DNA of 26,163 nucleotides from Tritrichomonas foetus (GCA_001839685.1 MLAK01000646.1:1-26163), one strand, 5' to 3'. Counted from the first letter of the stretch, positions 1 to 9,024 are shown. Notes: a model not told the origin generated them from the letters alone. Made by a program: numbers and translations.

Positions 1-308
1 GCGATGCTGCTTTGTTTATCGTGATTTCATTGCTTAATTAGCTTTTTGATGACTTTTTTAGCATTTTTATTTTTAAATTGTACCGTTTTTTCGAAATTGA
101 TATTTGTTGATTTTCGCGTTTTTTACCATAAATAAGATATGCTATTGAACATCTTTTTGTAAAGTTATGCTTCAGGTTTCAAGGCGAAGTTCGGATTGTA
201 CAAAGGAAAAATGATGTTTTATCGAAAATATTGCAGATTTTAGAAAAAAAAACGGATAAAAAATAAAATATTCAATTTCGTATCGTCATTTTAAAAAATT
301 TGACACTG
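1..308. other. Spacer, no gene seen
   Basis: AT-rich sequence with stops in all six frames, lying 3' of the first gene. I looked on the minus strand for a BEACH domain continuing from the preceding frame and saw no BEACH-like run of codons. Nothing else is recognisable. Confidence 0.6.
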
Positions 309-3300
309 TCAAAACACGAATTGAAGATAGGATAGGGTAAATTCTTGTTCATTAATCACTGAAATTTGAATTTCAACTTCTTCATCATAAAACGAACATG
401 TTTTATAATTTCCAGTTAATTTTTTGGCATTCTTTAGCCAAATTTCATATAATAAATGACCTTCAAAGAAATGACACTTTTCAAGAAAAGCACTATTGTC
501 TTCATTCTCATCATTATAATCTTTAGATTCATTAATAAATATTCCATCTTTTGATAGACCATCAATAAAAACTAATTTTTCATCAGAAATCAAAAGTAGA
601 CCGGAAAAGTTTTGGAATGATGAATTGAAAATTTGATAGTTTTGAATTTCATAAATAATTTCGATTGCTCTGATTCTTAAGCTTTGATTTAAAAGAGGTG
701 GTCCGTCATGAAGAAAATCAACACTGAAATTGTTCACTAAAACATTACTTAAATCTTTTTCAGCTTTTCTTAAAAGTAAAAATTCATCAAATTGATTTAT
801 TTCGGTTAACATTTTTTGATAGTTATATGAAATTAGTTCAGCACTTTTTGTTTGCGAATAAACAAAATCAATTAATTTATTGCATTTTTCATCAAAAATT
901 TTTTTATATTCTTTTCTAAACGATCGAAGTTTGTCGATTGCAGAGTCTTCAAAGTGTTGAAGGTTTTCCATATAATTCTGTGAAATAGAGTTCCACTCAT
1001 CAAGAATTGGACAAAATTCATCGTTGTCTGAAATAATATTTTGTTTTGTGATTTCCTGATTGGAATTTTGATCTTCTAAATTATTGATCTTTTCTGCTTC
1101 AATTTTATTTTCTTCTTCTGTATACTCCAAGGTGTCAATCTCATTATCAATTTCTGTCTCATTTTCTATTTCTGTTTGTTGATTTATTGAATCATCATTT
1201 GGTTTTGTATTTTCCCATGAAATAATTTTCACGTTAATATTTTCGTTAGAACTTATTTCTGTTTCATTATTAATTGTATTTGTTTCAATCAATATTGGAT
1301 CTATTTCATTATTTGGATCGATTTCATTATTTGGATCGATTTCATTATTTGGATCGATTTCATTATTTGAATCAATTTCATTACTGATTGTATTTGCTTC
1401 ATTAGTGATTATATTTGTTTCATTATTTGGATCGATTTCATTATTTTGATCTGTTAAATTATTTGGATTTTTTGACTTAGAATTATTGCTTTCTTCACTT
1501 TTTACTTCTTTGTTTTCTTCTTTACTTACTTGTTTGCCTCCAATATCAACAGTGTTAGAAATAAATTGAACTTTATCATTTTTTTCCCTTTTAAAAATTT
1601 TCTTCTTTTTATTAAATTGTTTATTAAATTTATCAATTAGTTTAGATTTAATTTCTTCACATTCTTTCATTGTTTCTCCTGAAATATGATGCTTCATAAA
1701 CTCATCAATTTTGGAATTGTAGAAGAAAAAGTCTTCACGCGAGAAAATGGCATAGAAACTATCCATCAACATTATTTTTATGAAAATATGAATTTCTGAA
1801 ACTTTGATATGCTGAAAAGCAAGTTTAATTGCAAGATTTAAATCAGGAGTGATCTTTTTCTTGAATTTAGAAAAGTATTGCATGATGACATTCAAAACAA
1901 CGCCAATTCTGCCGCCAAACCATCCTTCAATGGATCTTTGGATGAAGAAATAAATAATTATTTTGTTAAACTTTTCTGCTCTTAAACAAAAATCATAAAT
2001 GAAGATGAACATTACATCACTAGCTTCTAAGTATGTAATGTAGGGATTACCTATGAAAATTTGAATTAAAATTTCTTCATTCATTGGGAAGTCGGAAGTG
2101 TTATAGATCGCAAAATCAACAAAAGTTTCTACAATATATGATCGAAGAGAATATTTCGTTGGATCAATTTGCTGTACATTATTTTCTTTGCTTAAGTTAA
2201 TATTATCTTCATTATTTTCTTTTTCTTCATTATTTTCTATTTCTTCATTGTTTTCTATTTCTTCATTGTTTTCTATTTCTTCATTGTTTTCTATTTCTTC
2301 ATTGACTGTCCTATTTCCTTCTAGAATGGTTGGTCTGATTTTTTCCACATTTAGATCAAGAATTGAATCCAAGAAGTCAATCCAATTTGTACACTTTATT
2401 TGATTATAATCCTGTCTCATTAATTTATCTGATGGAATCAAACTCTTATACTGTGAAATATCCGAGTAAATCTCTACATCAGAAGAGCTTTTTTCTGTCA
2501 AACAGATTTTACAACAAGAAAATGGATATCTACATTTGAATTCCATTAACGTTTTTTTTGAAATAATTTGAGATTTATAACTTGAGACCATTTCCTCTTC
2601 TTCTTCTCCTTTTGATTCATTTATTTCATTTAGATAATCTTCAAATGGAATCTCGTAAAACTTTTTTTGATATCCATTTCCTTGAAGTATTAAAGACAAG
2701 AAAAATCCACGATCAGGAGAATTTTTATAATCTTTAAATAAAGTCGATACCATAACTTCCACATTTTGTTTATCAATGGTATTGCTTGCATATAAAATAT
2801 AAAATATTAAACTACAAATACTTTTAGTTTCTTCAGAAATTCTAGAAATTGTGTACAATCTTGTTAACATTTCTTTGAAATTTAGATTCACATTTTTCAG
2901 TTTCTGTGGATTTAGGGAATCTTTTTGAAATATTCGAGGCCATAATCGAAGAATTGAAGCCACAGTTGCTGAATTTGGTTTTCTAATTAAGTTTACATCG
3001 AAAAGTAAACGAAAAACATAATCTGATGGTAGGATATTTAGAGATGAAAAATAAGAAAATGTATCACGATTTGTAACATCAATAAATTTTTCATTAATGT
3101 AACTAGATGTTGGCAAAACACTCAAAAATAGAGGAAGAATAAATGATGATGGCGTAAATAATGAATTTAATTGTATCTGAGCTTCTTTGGAATAATGACC
3201 ATAAACTAATTCATTAAATATAAAACGATCGAAATAGTTCAAATTATCATCAAAATTTGTTTCCGTAATTATTTTCAATACATAATCAAGGTTTGCTTTA

Positions 3301-4952
3301 ATAATATTTCTATCTAACAATAAAAGTTTTAAGTTTTCACTCATTATCAATTCACATGTTGATTTAACAGCTTGATTTGAAAATACTTGAACTATTTTTT
3401 GGAAATTTTCGTTGTTCAATAAAATTGAATTTTTTGAAGAAAATCTCATTTTGAAGAGGAAAGCATAAATAGTCATATTGTAATTCAGATAGCAGTCATC
3501 TAAAGATAGAAGTAAAATGGTATCAAACATTTCATTTGACGATGTATTTCTTAACACAAATTTCAATAATTCGAAATTTTTCGAGATTATTCCTTTGATT
3601 AATTTGGAAGAAATTTCTTTTTTCCTTTCATAAAAATTCAAAAGTAGATGAATCCAATCAGTTTGTGCTTCACATTGTTTGTTATTACCATAAAACATAG
3701 TTTTGTAAAGTAAGCTTAGAGCATCATTTGAGCCCATTTTCTCAAATAAATCTTCATAGCAATTCAATTCAGTATCCAACTTGTCATTTGCTTCATAATG
3801 TAATTTTTGGGTTTTAAATTTTTGGAAATATTCAGTTGAATATTGAATAAAATCCAATTTAATACAAACAAAATAGTTCATTCCATTTAAAGTATTCCAA
3901 AAATTATCAAGAATGTATCTATCTAATATTATTCTGTCTTCTTCTAGATTTTTTGAAGTAAAATGTGTTCGAACATCAATTAAAAATGTGATTAATTTGT
4001 CTGAATCTGGTTTATTCGACCTTAATCGGCAAATCTTTAAAACTTGATCAATTGATAAATACAGTTCATTATTTAAACAAATATTGTTATCAATTGTCTT
4101 CAAGCATATTTGTTTTAAGTTATCATTGAAATATTCATCATCAATAAGCTCGTATAAGAAATTTATTAATCTTTTACATTGATATAGTTGATTAAAATCT
4201 TCAACAGATTTAAAATCATTTAGAAAAACATTTCGAAGGTTAGTTATTCCATTATTTTCTTCAAAAGTATCAATGAAATCTTCATCCTTTTGGAATATAG
4301 AATTTAATAAATCTGAAACTGAAAAACGAATTTCTTGTGGAATAAATCCAATGTTCAATGATAAATCAATCAACATTGAGTTGATTTTATCAAATTTCAA
4401 ATCAGGAATAACTCTAGAAAATGCCATTATCATTTTATTATTAGTTTTTATTAAATTTGGATCTTTTATTGTATTTCTAAAAAAATCTGATAAGAAAAAG
4501 TCAGTCAAATATTTTTCACGCCAATTTTTTTGTTGAATATAGGAAACAAGGATTGCATCGGCAATTTCATCATACAATTCTGTTTTATTTTGACATGTTA
4601 ACAAAAAAAACATAGTATGATCGATTTTAGAAAAATTATAGGCATAATCAGTTTGATGAATAAAAGATTCGAAAAATTCAAGGAAGATTGTGTAATACTC
4701 TTTGTTGTCACAAAGGCATTTTTTACTGCTTGGACTATTCACATAAATTATTAAATTGTCCAGAAGCTTGAGAAAGCCTTTTGAAAAAGTTTTCTTATTT
4801 TTGTCAAAATCATGTAAAGTACTTTTTGTGGCTTTCAAGAGTGAAAGAAGCTTCACTTGAGACTTCTCTGTTTCTCTCTCCTTCTCTAGGTCTTTGTAAA
4901 TGTCAATTAGAGCTTTGACTTGCGGATCTTTCTCTCCAAACCATGAAAACAT
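309..4952 (-). CDS. Large helical-repeat protein, possibly a BEACH-family protein lacking BEACH
   Basis: Uninterrupted frame of 1547 codons with an ATG start and TGA stop. The N terminus (MFSWFGEKDPQ) and roughly residues 1-900 are Leu/Ile/Phe-rich amphipathic helices, like the alpha-solenoid part of BEACH-family scaffolds. Residues about 900-1330 are low-complexity Glu/Asn/Asp/Ile with two separate 18-bp in-frame repeats. The last 110 or so residues contain the pattern GLLLISDEKLVFIDG, then a long acidic loop, then a Trp/basic stretch and FTLSYLQFVF. This order resembles a PH-BEACH domain (a GxLxITxxxLxFI strand, later ending in a FxLxF strand). The frame then stops; a normal BEACH protein would continue for some 300 residues. 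The BEACH link is inference from pattern; the reading frame itself is clear. It could equally be an unrelated lineage-specific scaffold. No catalytic motif is seen. A (T/C)AACTTTTTCA element lies 44 bases before the ATG. Confidence 0.6.
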   Translation of the reverse strand: MFSWFGEKDPQVKALIDIYKDLEKERETEKSQVKLLSLLKATKSTLHDFDKNKKTFSKGFLKLLDNLIIYVNSPSSKKCLCDNKEYYTIFLEFFESFIHQTDYAYNFSKIDHTMFFLLTCQNKTELYDEIADAILVSYIQQKNWREKYLTDFFLSDFFRNTIKDPNLIKTNNKMIMAFSRVIPDLKFDKINSMLIDLSLNIGFIPQEIRFSVSDLLNSIFQKDEDFIDTFEENNGITNLRNVFLNDFKSVEDFNQLYQCKRLINFLYELIDDEYFNDNLKQICLKTIDNNICLNNELYLSIDQVLKICRLRSNKPDSDKLITFLIDVRTHFTSKNLEEDRIILDRYILDNFWNTLNGMNYFVCIKLDFIQYSTEYFQKFKTQKLHYEANDKLDTELNCYEDLFEKMGSNDALSLLYKTMFYGNNKQCEAQTDWIHLLLNFYERKKEISSKLIKGIISKNFELLKFVLRNTSSNEMFDTILLLSLDDCYLNYNMTIYAFLFKMRFSSKNSILLNNENFQKIVQVFSNQAVKSTCELIMSENLKLLLLDRNIIKANLDYVLKIITETNFDDNLNYFDRFIFNELVYGHYSKEAQIQLNSLFTPSSFILPLFLSVLPTSSYINEKFIDVTNRDTFSYFSSLNILPSDYVFRLLFDVNLIRKPNSATVASILRLWPRIFQKDSLNPQKLKNVNLNFKEMLTRLYTISRISEETKSICSLIFYILYASNTIDKQNVEVMVSTLFKDYKNSPDRGFFLSLILQGNGYQKKFYEIPFEDYLNEINESKGEEEEEMVSSYKSQIISKKTLMEFKCRYPFSCCKICLTEKSSSDVEIYSDISQYKSLIPSDKLMRQDYNQIKCTNWIDFLDSILDLNVEKIRPTILEGNRTVNEEIENNEEIENNEEIENNEEIENNEEKENNEDNINLSKENNVQQIDPTKYSLRSYIVETFVDFAIYNTSDFPMNEEILIQIFIGNPYITYLEASDVMFIFIYDFCLRAEKFNKIIIYFFIQRSIEGWFGGRIGVVLNVIMQYFSKFKKKITPDLNLAIKLAFQHIKVSEIHIFIKIMLMDSFYAIFSREDFFFYNSKIDEFMKHHISGETMKECEEIKSKLIDKFNKQFNKKKKIFKREKNDKVQFISNTVDIGGKQVSKEENKEVKSEESNNSKSKNPNNLTDQNNEIDPNNETNIITNEANTISNEIDSNNEIDPNNEIDPNNEIDPNNEIDPILIETNTINNETEISSNENINVKIISWENTKPNDDSINQQTEIENETEIDNEIDTLEYTEEENKIEAEKINNLEDQNSNQEITKQNIISDNDEFCPILDEWNSISQNYMENLQHFEDSAIDKLRSFRKEYKKIFDEKCNKLIDFVYSQTKSAELISYNYQKMLTEINQFDEFLLLRKAEKDLSNVLVNNFSVDFLHDGPPLLNQSLRIRAIEIIYEIQNYQIFNSSFQNFSGLLLISDEKLVFIDGLSKDGIFINESKDYNDENEDNSAFLEKCHFFEGHLLYEIWLKNAKKLTGNYKTCSFYDEEVEIQISVINEQEFTLSYLQFVF
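1297..1386 (-). repeat. 18-bp in-frame tandem repeat encoding NNEIDP
   Basis: Four near-identical copies of ggatcgatttcattattt on the plus strand (starting 1297, 1315, 1333, 1351) and a fifth degenerate copy at 1369. Read on the coding strand they give the hexapeptide NNEIDP. A related, more diverged copy lies near 1430. The repeat keeps frame because the unit is six codons. Confidence 0.95.
2207..2304 (-). repeat. 18-bp in-frame tandem repeat encoding ENNEEI
   Basis: Plus-strand cttcatt(a/g)ttttctattt recurs every 18 bases, with unit starts at 2207, 2225, 2243, 2261, 2279 and 2297. It encodes an acidic/Asn hexapeptide (ENNEEI, with ENNEEK and ENNEDN at one edge). It shares period but not sequence with the NNEIDP repeat about 900 bases away in the same gene. 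Confidence 0.95.
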
Positions 4953-4995
4953 TCTGGAAATTTATCAAAAATTTTGAAATCGAACAAATATACAT

Positions 4996-5007
4996 TGAAA
5001 AAGTTGA
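4996..5007 (-). promoter_or_regulatory. TCAACTTTTTCA element before the first gene
   Basis: Minus-strand TCAACTTTTTCA, ending 44 bases from the ATG of the gene at 309-4952. It is one copy of an element found 5' of several genes here. The terminal TCA resembles the start of the trichomonad initiator (TCA+1YWW), but function is inference. Confidence 0.4.
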
Positions 5008-5189
5008 TGTATTAATAAATATGGCAAATCTAATTATTGTAAACTATTCAATTGCTCTTTTAATTGGCAGATCTAATATAAACATTCACCATCACAGTTC
5101 CAAAATAACCATAATAAATTATTGATCATAAATTCAGAATATTAAGTAGGCAAAAGTAATAAAATCAAAATTGACATTGTTAACAATTT

Positions 5190-5250
5190 TATGTTTTATA
5201 GAATCGTATGCTTTACAGAATTGTATGTTTTAAAGAATTGTATGTTTTGT
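5190..5250. repeat. 17-bp tandem repeat, 3.5 copies
   Basis: TATGTTTTATAGAATCG, TATGCTTTACAGAATTG, TATGTTTTAAAGAATTG and a partial TATGTTTTGTG follow head to tail. It lies between the surface-protein gene and the first gene, 240 bases upstream of the latter's ATG, and is not coding in any obvious frame. The rest of the 4953-5439 spacer shows nothing beyond the promoter-like element. Confidence 0.85.
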
Positions 5251-5439
5251 GCTGTTTTTTGTTTATAGACAACTATTTCAACGAGGTATTTCAGACCTTC
5301 AAGAATTGAATCATTCGTAGTTGTTTCTAAATTATTTTTCTAACAAATTAATAAAATAAATATAAAATAAACACAGGAATATTCAGAGTGATTTTTTATT
5401 TCTAAACCGAATGAATCGAAATTCTGATTAGGGAAAAAA

Positions 5440-7110
5440 TTAGACATCGTCTCTTTCACATTCAAGACCAAACATTTTTCGTGCATATTCCGGATTAATA
5501 TAATCTGCAAATTCATCATCATGCTCTGGAACTCTTGGTAACATCAATATTTTCCTTTCATTACGAACATAAACGTCTGTTTGATTATTAGTAATGCCAT
5601 TTTCTTTCTTTTTTCCACAACAGCAAAAATTGCACAGAGAAGGTTTTTTCTTCTTACAAATACAAATCACAATAATGATGATAATGATAATGATTAACAA
5701 TAATCCTATTCCACCAGCAAGCGATGGAATATTAAAAGGAAGTTCTTCTTCTTCTTTCTCATCAACAACTGATGATTTCTCACTTATTGAAGATTGTGAT
5801 TGATTTGGTGTTTCATTCGTGGTGTTTGATTGTTCATAATGATTTGATTCATTTGAGATACTTTGATCATCTGTTGGGAAATCTTCGATAAAAGATTGTA
5901 TTTGTGAATTTGCCATAGTTTGATCAACGGTGTTAGATACGGTTTGAGTAGGCTTATCAATATAGGTAGAAATGCTTTGAGGAAATACTTCAATTGTGGA
6001 AATTTCTTCATTTGATGAAAGGGATTGACCATTGGTGAGAAATGTTGATTGTGGATTGATTGTTTGGCTTTGTGTAAATTCTTTGCTAGTAGTGAATGGA
6101 TTGCTTGGAATGAACTCTTCGCTTGGAGTAAATAGATTACTTTGTGTAAACGGAACAGTTGGAAGTAACATTTTGCATTCATTGAAAGAATCAATTCCAC
6201 CAAACATTAGATCAGGATTATTAATTCCTGGTTTGTCAGTAAATTCACACCAATTATTAGTTTCCCCATCGAAACATAAGTATCCATCTAAATTTAGGCT
6301 AATTTTACCAATTGTCGCTAAGGCATGATTTTTGTTATCTTCTCCAAAATTAGAATTAAAATAACATTTCGACAAATAAATACAAAATGGTTCTTTGTCA
6401 TCATTTTGTAGATACAGTGCTGGACATTTTAAGCCACTGTAACTTCCATTACTGGTATTATTTACAAATGATACTGTGCATAATGATGCATTCGCTTGTC
6501 CAGCTCTGCCAATGATGCCCAGCGCTCCAACAGCTTCTTTTGCAGAGTTTCCACGAAAGATACAGTTCGTGATTTTCGAAAAGGTTTTGTTGGCAGCAAC
6601 TGATCCATAGTATCTCTCTGCATAGTTATTAATAAATGAGCAATTATCAATTGTCAGTGATGAAGTGTCTGTTCCGTCGCCCATTGCCCAAATTCCACCA
6701 ACATCATAAATGGCAAAAGAATCCATAAATTTCGATTTTTCAATCATTACAATGCATCCATAAGCACAAATGCATCCTCCATATAAGGCGGAGTTCGAGG
6801 AAAATTGACAATGAATAATATTGAAATTAGAATTTATTGCCCAAATGGCGCCACCACCAGCTTCGTCAAAAAGTGTGCCTAGTGACGTACATTTACTGAA
6901 TACACTGTTGACTATTTCTACATTTTCTCTGAGATATATCTGATGTTTGAAAATTTCCGTGGATTTAGTTTCTGTAATCTGTGGTCTTCCATTTAACGTT
7001 CTGGATGACGTGGAAAGGCATATACTAGAGGCAAGAAAGATAATGAGCATGTCGAAACCGACAATGTTTTGGTATGGGAAAAAATTGAATAGAGATAAAT
7101 GAGACACCAT
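5440..7110 (-). CDS. Pmp-like type I surface protein with NPxY tail
   Basis: Frame of 556 codons with an ATG start. An alternative ATG at codon 21 (7050) gives MLIIFLASSICLSTSS, a better signal peptide; I keep the longer frame but either is possible. The ectodomain (about residues 40-320) has spaced GG[AI] and FxxN-type motifs (GGGAIWAI, CQFSSNSALYGG, VGGIWAM, CSFINNYAE, CIFRGNSAKEAVGALG), the pattern of chlamydial-Pmp-like beta-helix repeats that form a large trichomonad surface family. Residues about 320-455 are a Ser/Thr/Gln-rich stalk, probably glycosylated. One membrane span follows (about 464-484, an eight-residue Ile run) preceded by small residues AGG. The cytoplasmic tail of 72 residues begins CKKKK, has Cys clusters (possible palmitoylation), and holds NPEY at 539-542, an NPxY endocytic motif as described for trichomonad BspA/Pmp tails. 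Likely role: adhesion or surface recognition with internalisation; ligand unknown. Confidence 0.8.
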   Translation of the reverse strand: MVSHLSLFNFFPYQNIVGFDMLIIFLASSICLSTSSRTLNGRPQITETKSTEIFKHQIYLRENVEIVNSVFSKCTSLGTLFDEAGGGAIWAINSNFNIIHCQFSSNSALYGGCICAYGCIVMIEKSKFMDSFAIYDVGGIWAMGDGTDTSSLTIDNCSFINNYAERYYGSVAANKTFSKITNCIFRGNSAKEAVGALGIIGRAGQANASLCTVSFVNNTSNGSYSGLKCPALYLQNDDKEPFCIYLSKCYFNSNFGEDNKNHALATIGKISLNLDGYLCFDGETNNWCEFTDKPGINNPDLMFGGIDSFNECKMLLPTVPFTQSNLFTPSEEFIPSNPFTTSKEFTQSQTINPQSTFLTNGQSLSSNEEISTIEVFPQSISTYIDKPTQTVSNTVDQTMANSQIQSFIEDFPTDDQSISNESNHYEQSNTTNETPNQSQSSISEKSSVVDEKEEEELPFNIPSLAGGIGLLLIIIIIIIIVICICKKKKPSLCNFCCCGKKKENGITNNQTDVYVRNERKILMLPRVPEHDDEFADYINPEYARKMFGLECERDDV

Positions 7111-7329
7111 TCAATCTCTTTCAAATTTGATGCATTCTTCAGAAAAACCAAATTCGTAACCGACGCACTTATTAATGTTATTATTAACGACTTGTATTAC
7201 AATTCATATATTTCATATTCACAGTATTTAAAAGCGATTTGTTTCATAAACGTTCTTTTTGAAAATAAATTTTGTGAATGGTTCTTTCACATATGATTAA
7301 AGATAATGGTTTCCCAAATAAATAATTAA

Positions 7330-7455
7330 TTAGTGCTCAATAGAATCAAATACATTACAACTATGAGAAACTCCGCAAGGATTAACTGGTTGTTTACCAT
7401 TCTGTTTTTCGATATTTAGACAACTGGATAATTCATTAAATATTTTTCTATCATA
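7330..7455 (-). pseudogene. Coding-like fragment, unknown family
   Basis: About 41 sense codons ending in TAA, containing NELSSCLNIEKQNGKQ and CGVSHSCNVFDSIEH, with codon choice like the neighbouring genes but no ATG start and a stop just upstream. It lies between the Rab GAP and the surface-protein gene on their strand. It may be the tail of a decayed gene; I recognise no family. The remainder of 7111-7589 is AT-rich with nothing certain. Confidence 0.3.
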
Positions 7456-7589
7456 ACATTACCGAAACACCAAATAATACAGTATATTGTATTATACTAG
7501 ATAAGAAATCCCAAGAAAAAAAAAATTATATCAACAATTAGATATTTACAATTAAAATTACAATCACATAATATAAGAGTAGAAGTCGA

Positions 7590-8744
7590 TTACTTACCTG
7601 TGGGGAAATGTGGAAGAGAGTTCGAGTTTTTGAAGTGTGCCGGTGCCTGAGAAAACATTTTTTCGTAGACATAAGCTTGTGCAATAATCTCATCCATATC
7701 AGTTGTTGTCCAAGCAGCGGCTTCAGCTTGTTGAATCTTGATCACAAATTCAGCGTGACTTTCACCTTTTAAGTGATAAACAGCTGCCATTTTTGTCAGC
7801 ATTGCAGCACACACGTAAACATGCGTGTTTGCGATGGCAGCCGAGTTGGCAAGGTAGGAATCCCACAAGCGAAGGAGGAGAGGCATTTCGAATTCACGCA
7901 CGAGTAAACAATTCAGCCATCGAAAAGCGAATTCTTGGTATTGAATGCCTTCTTCTTCAATCCAATTTGCTAATTCTGGATCAACTCTTGCAACAACTTG
8001 TTGAAGTTTTTCCATCATTTTGTACAGGCCTGGTTGATCTCTTGTGTAGAGATCTTGTAATCCATCAAGAAGTTTTGAAAAGCACCAAAAACTGTCAGCT
8101 TCAATTTCTCTCAATTTTTCTTCTTTGTCATCAAAATTTGAAAGCTCCTCTATTGAATTAATTCCATATTGCTCATTCAAAAATACGTAAAAGAATGGTT
8201 GAAGTAAATCATTCATTCCTTGGACATACCCAGATGCTGGATGCCTCACGGCCCACACGAAGAGCACTCTTTCGAATATATCTTGGACTTCTTTCGATCT
8301 GAAACGTGAATCTTTCGTTCTTGGCAAATCGCGTAAAATCTGATCTTGCGTAGCTTTTAATGCACTTGTCCACAACTTTTTTTGAGTTTCACTGTAAACT
8401 CGATTCAAACAGTCGAAGTAATCGTTTCTTTTATGCTCGAGCGCTGATTTTTTTATTGATTGATTCGCCGGCTCGTAATCGAGAAGTAGCCTCCAAACGG
8501 TCGCGCGAAAACGGGATGGAACTCCTGCCCATGAAATTGACCGAATGCGAGTAATGTTGATCATAGGAGAAGACAGGAGAGACGAAAAATCGCGAATTTG
8601 CTTACTTTCAAATGATTCTTGAGATTTGTTTGGCGAAACTTTGGCTGAAGAGGTTGGTGAATTCGACCCTGAAAGCTTCAGCATGTCTGTCGAGGAGAAT
8701 GATTCGAAAGATGAGTTTGTTCGCCGGTGAAACCGAAGCGACAT
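7590..8744 (-). CDS. TBC-domain Rab GAP, TBC1D22/Gyp1 type
   Basis: The open frame extends up to 8822 but only from a TTG; the first in-frame ATG is at 8744 (MSLRFHRRTNS), giving 384 residues. A Ser-rich N-terminal 60 residues is followed by a complete TBC domain: entry motif SWAGVPSRFRATVWRLL, arginine finger in ILRDLPR (Arg142) and glutamine finger in YVQGMNDL (Gln175), so both catalytic residues of the dual-finger mechanism are present. The stretch FVWAVRHPASGYVQGMNDL and later FAFRWLNCLLVREF, HVYVCAA and the APAHFK ending closely follow TBC1D22/yeast Gyp1. Family knowledge: these speed GTP hydrolysis by Rabs at the Golgi (Gyp1 acts on Ypt1). Expected location is cytosol/Golgi face. The C terminus is complete; the final codons (ACAGGTAAGTAA) merely resemble a splice donor. 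The gene is divergent from the glycosyltransferase gene. Confidence 0.9.
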   Translation of the reverse strand: MSLRFHRRTNSSFESFSSTDMLKLSGSNSPTSSAKVSPNKSQESFESKQIRDFSSLLSSPMINITRIRSISWAGVPSRFRATVWRLLLDYEPANQSIKKSALEHKRNDYFDCLNRVYSETQKKLWTSALKATQDQILRDLPRTKDSRFRSKEVQDIFERVLFVWAVRHPASGYVQGMNDLLQPFFYVFLNEQYGINSIEELSNFDDKEEKLREIEADSFWCFSKLLDGLQDLYTRDQPGLYKMMEKLQQVVARVDPELANWIEEEGIQYQEFAFRWLNCLLVREFEMPLLLRLWDSYLANSAAIANTHVYVCAAMLTKMAAVYHLKGESHAEFVIKIQQAEAAAWTTTDMDEIIAQAYVYEKMFSQAPAHFKNSNSLPHFPTGK

Positions 8745-8818
8745 TTTTTGGTTTGATGATTTCACCAAAAATTCACCTAACTTTGACTTTTTATTAGACA
8801 GTGATTGGCCCAATATTA

Positions 8819-8830
8819 TCAAAAAGTTAT
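8819..8830 (-). promoter_or_regulatory. ATAACTTTTTGA element before the TBC1D22-like gene
   Basis: A variant of the recurrent element, on the gene's strand, 74 bases from its ATG. A second copy, TGAACTTTTTCA, lies at 8865-8876 in the same orientation. Both are in the 280-base divergent spacer shared with the glycosyltransferase gene. Confidence 0.35.
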
Positions 8831-9010
8831 ACTGAAATGCTGAATAAAAAGTATAACACGTTATTGAAAAAGTTCAATCATTTTCACATCACTCTATGTT
8901 CATTGAATTCTGAAAAAGACCAAATAGTTACATAAAAAGTTTTTTCGACTGTTTGGGAATTTTTATTGAAATTTTTAAATGTCATGTATTTTCTCTCTCA
9001 ATTTATTTTG

Positions 9011-9021
9011 TGACTTTTTCA
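9011..9021 (+). promoter_or_regulatory. TGACTTTTTCA element just before the GT-C gene
   Basis: Plus-strand TGACTTTTTCA ends three bases before the ATG at 9025. If the final A were the transcription start, the 5' leader would be about four bases, in keeping with the very short leaders known in Trichomonas. Functional role is inferred only. Confidence 0.35.
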
Positions 9022-9024
9022 GAA

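Noticed and set aside
2188..2403. Plus-strand frame with Ser-Ile-Ser-Ser-Leu-Phe repeats
   Set aside because: Antisense shadow of the ENNEEI repeat in the first gene.
4943..5125. 60-codon plus-strand frame overlapping the first gene's start
   Set aside because: Antisense to the promoter region, no domain, composition of AT-rich spacer.
7099..7296. 65-codon plus-strand frame
   Set aside because: Overlaps the 5' end of the surface-protein gene in antisense and shows no recognisable domain.
7585..7601. Splice-donor-like GGTAAGT at the end of the TBC1D22-like gene, with a pyrimidine run and TAG near 7497
   Set aside because: The TBC domain is already complete to its usual C-terminal end, the trichomonad intron signals (GTAYGT and ACTAACACACAG) are absent, and no acceptor joins in frame to the coding-like piece at 7455.
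8745..8822. Extra 26 N-terminal codons of the TBC1D22-like frame
   Set aside because: They begin at TTG; the first in-frame ATG is 8744, and eukaryotic starts are ATG.
8953..9024. Extra 24 N-terminal codons of the GT-C frame
   Set aside because: They begin at TTG; the ATG at 9025 is directly preceded by a promoter-like element.
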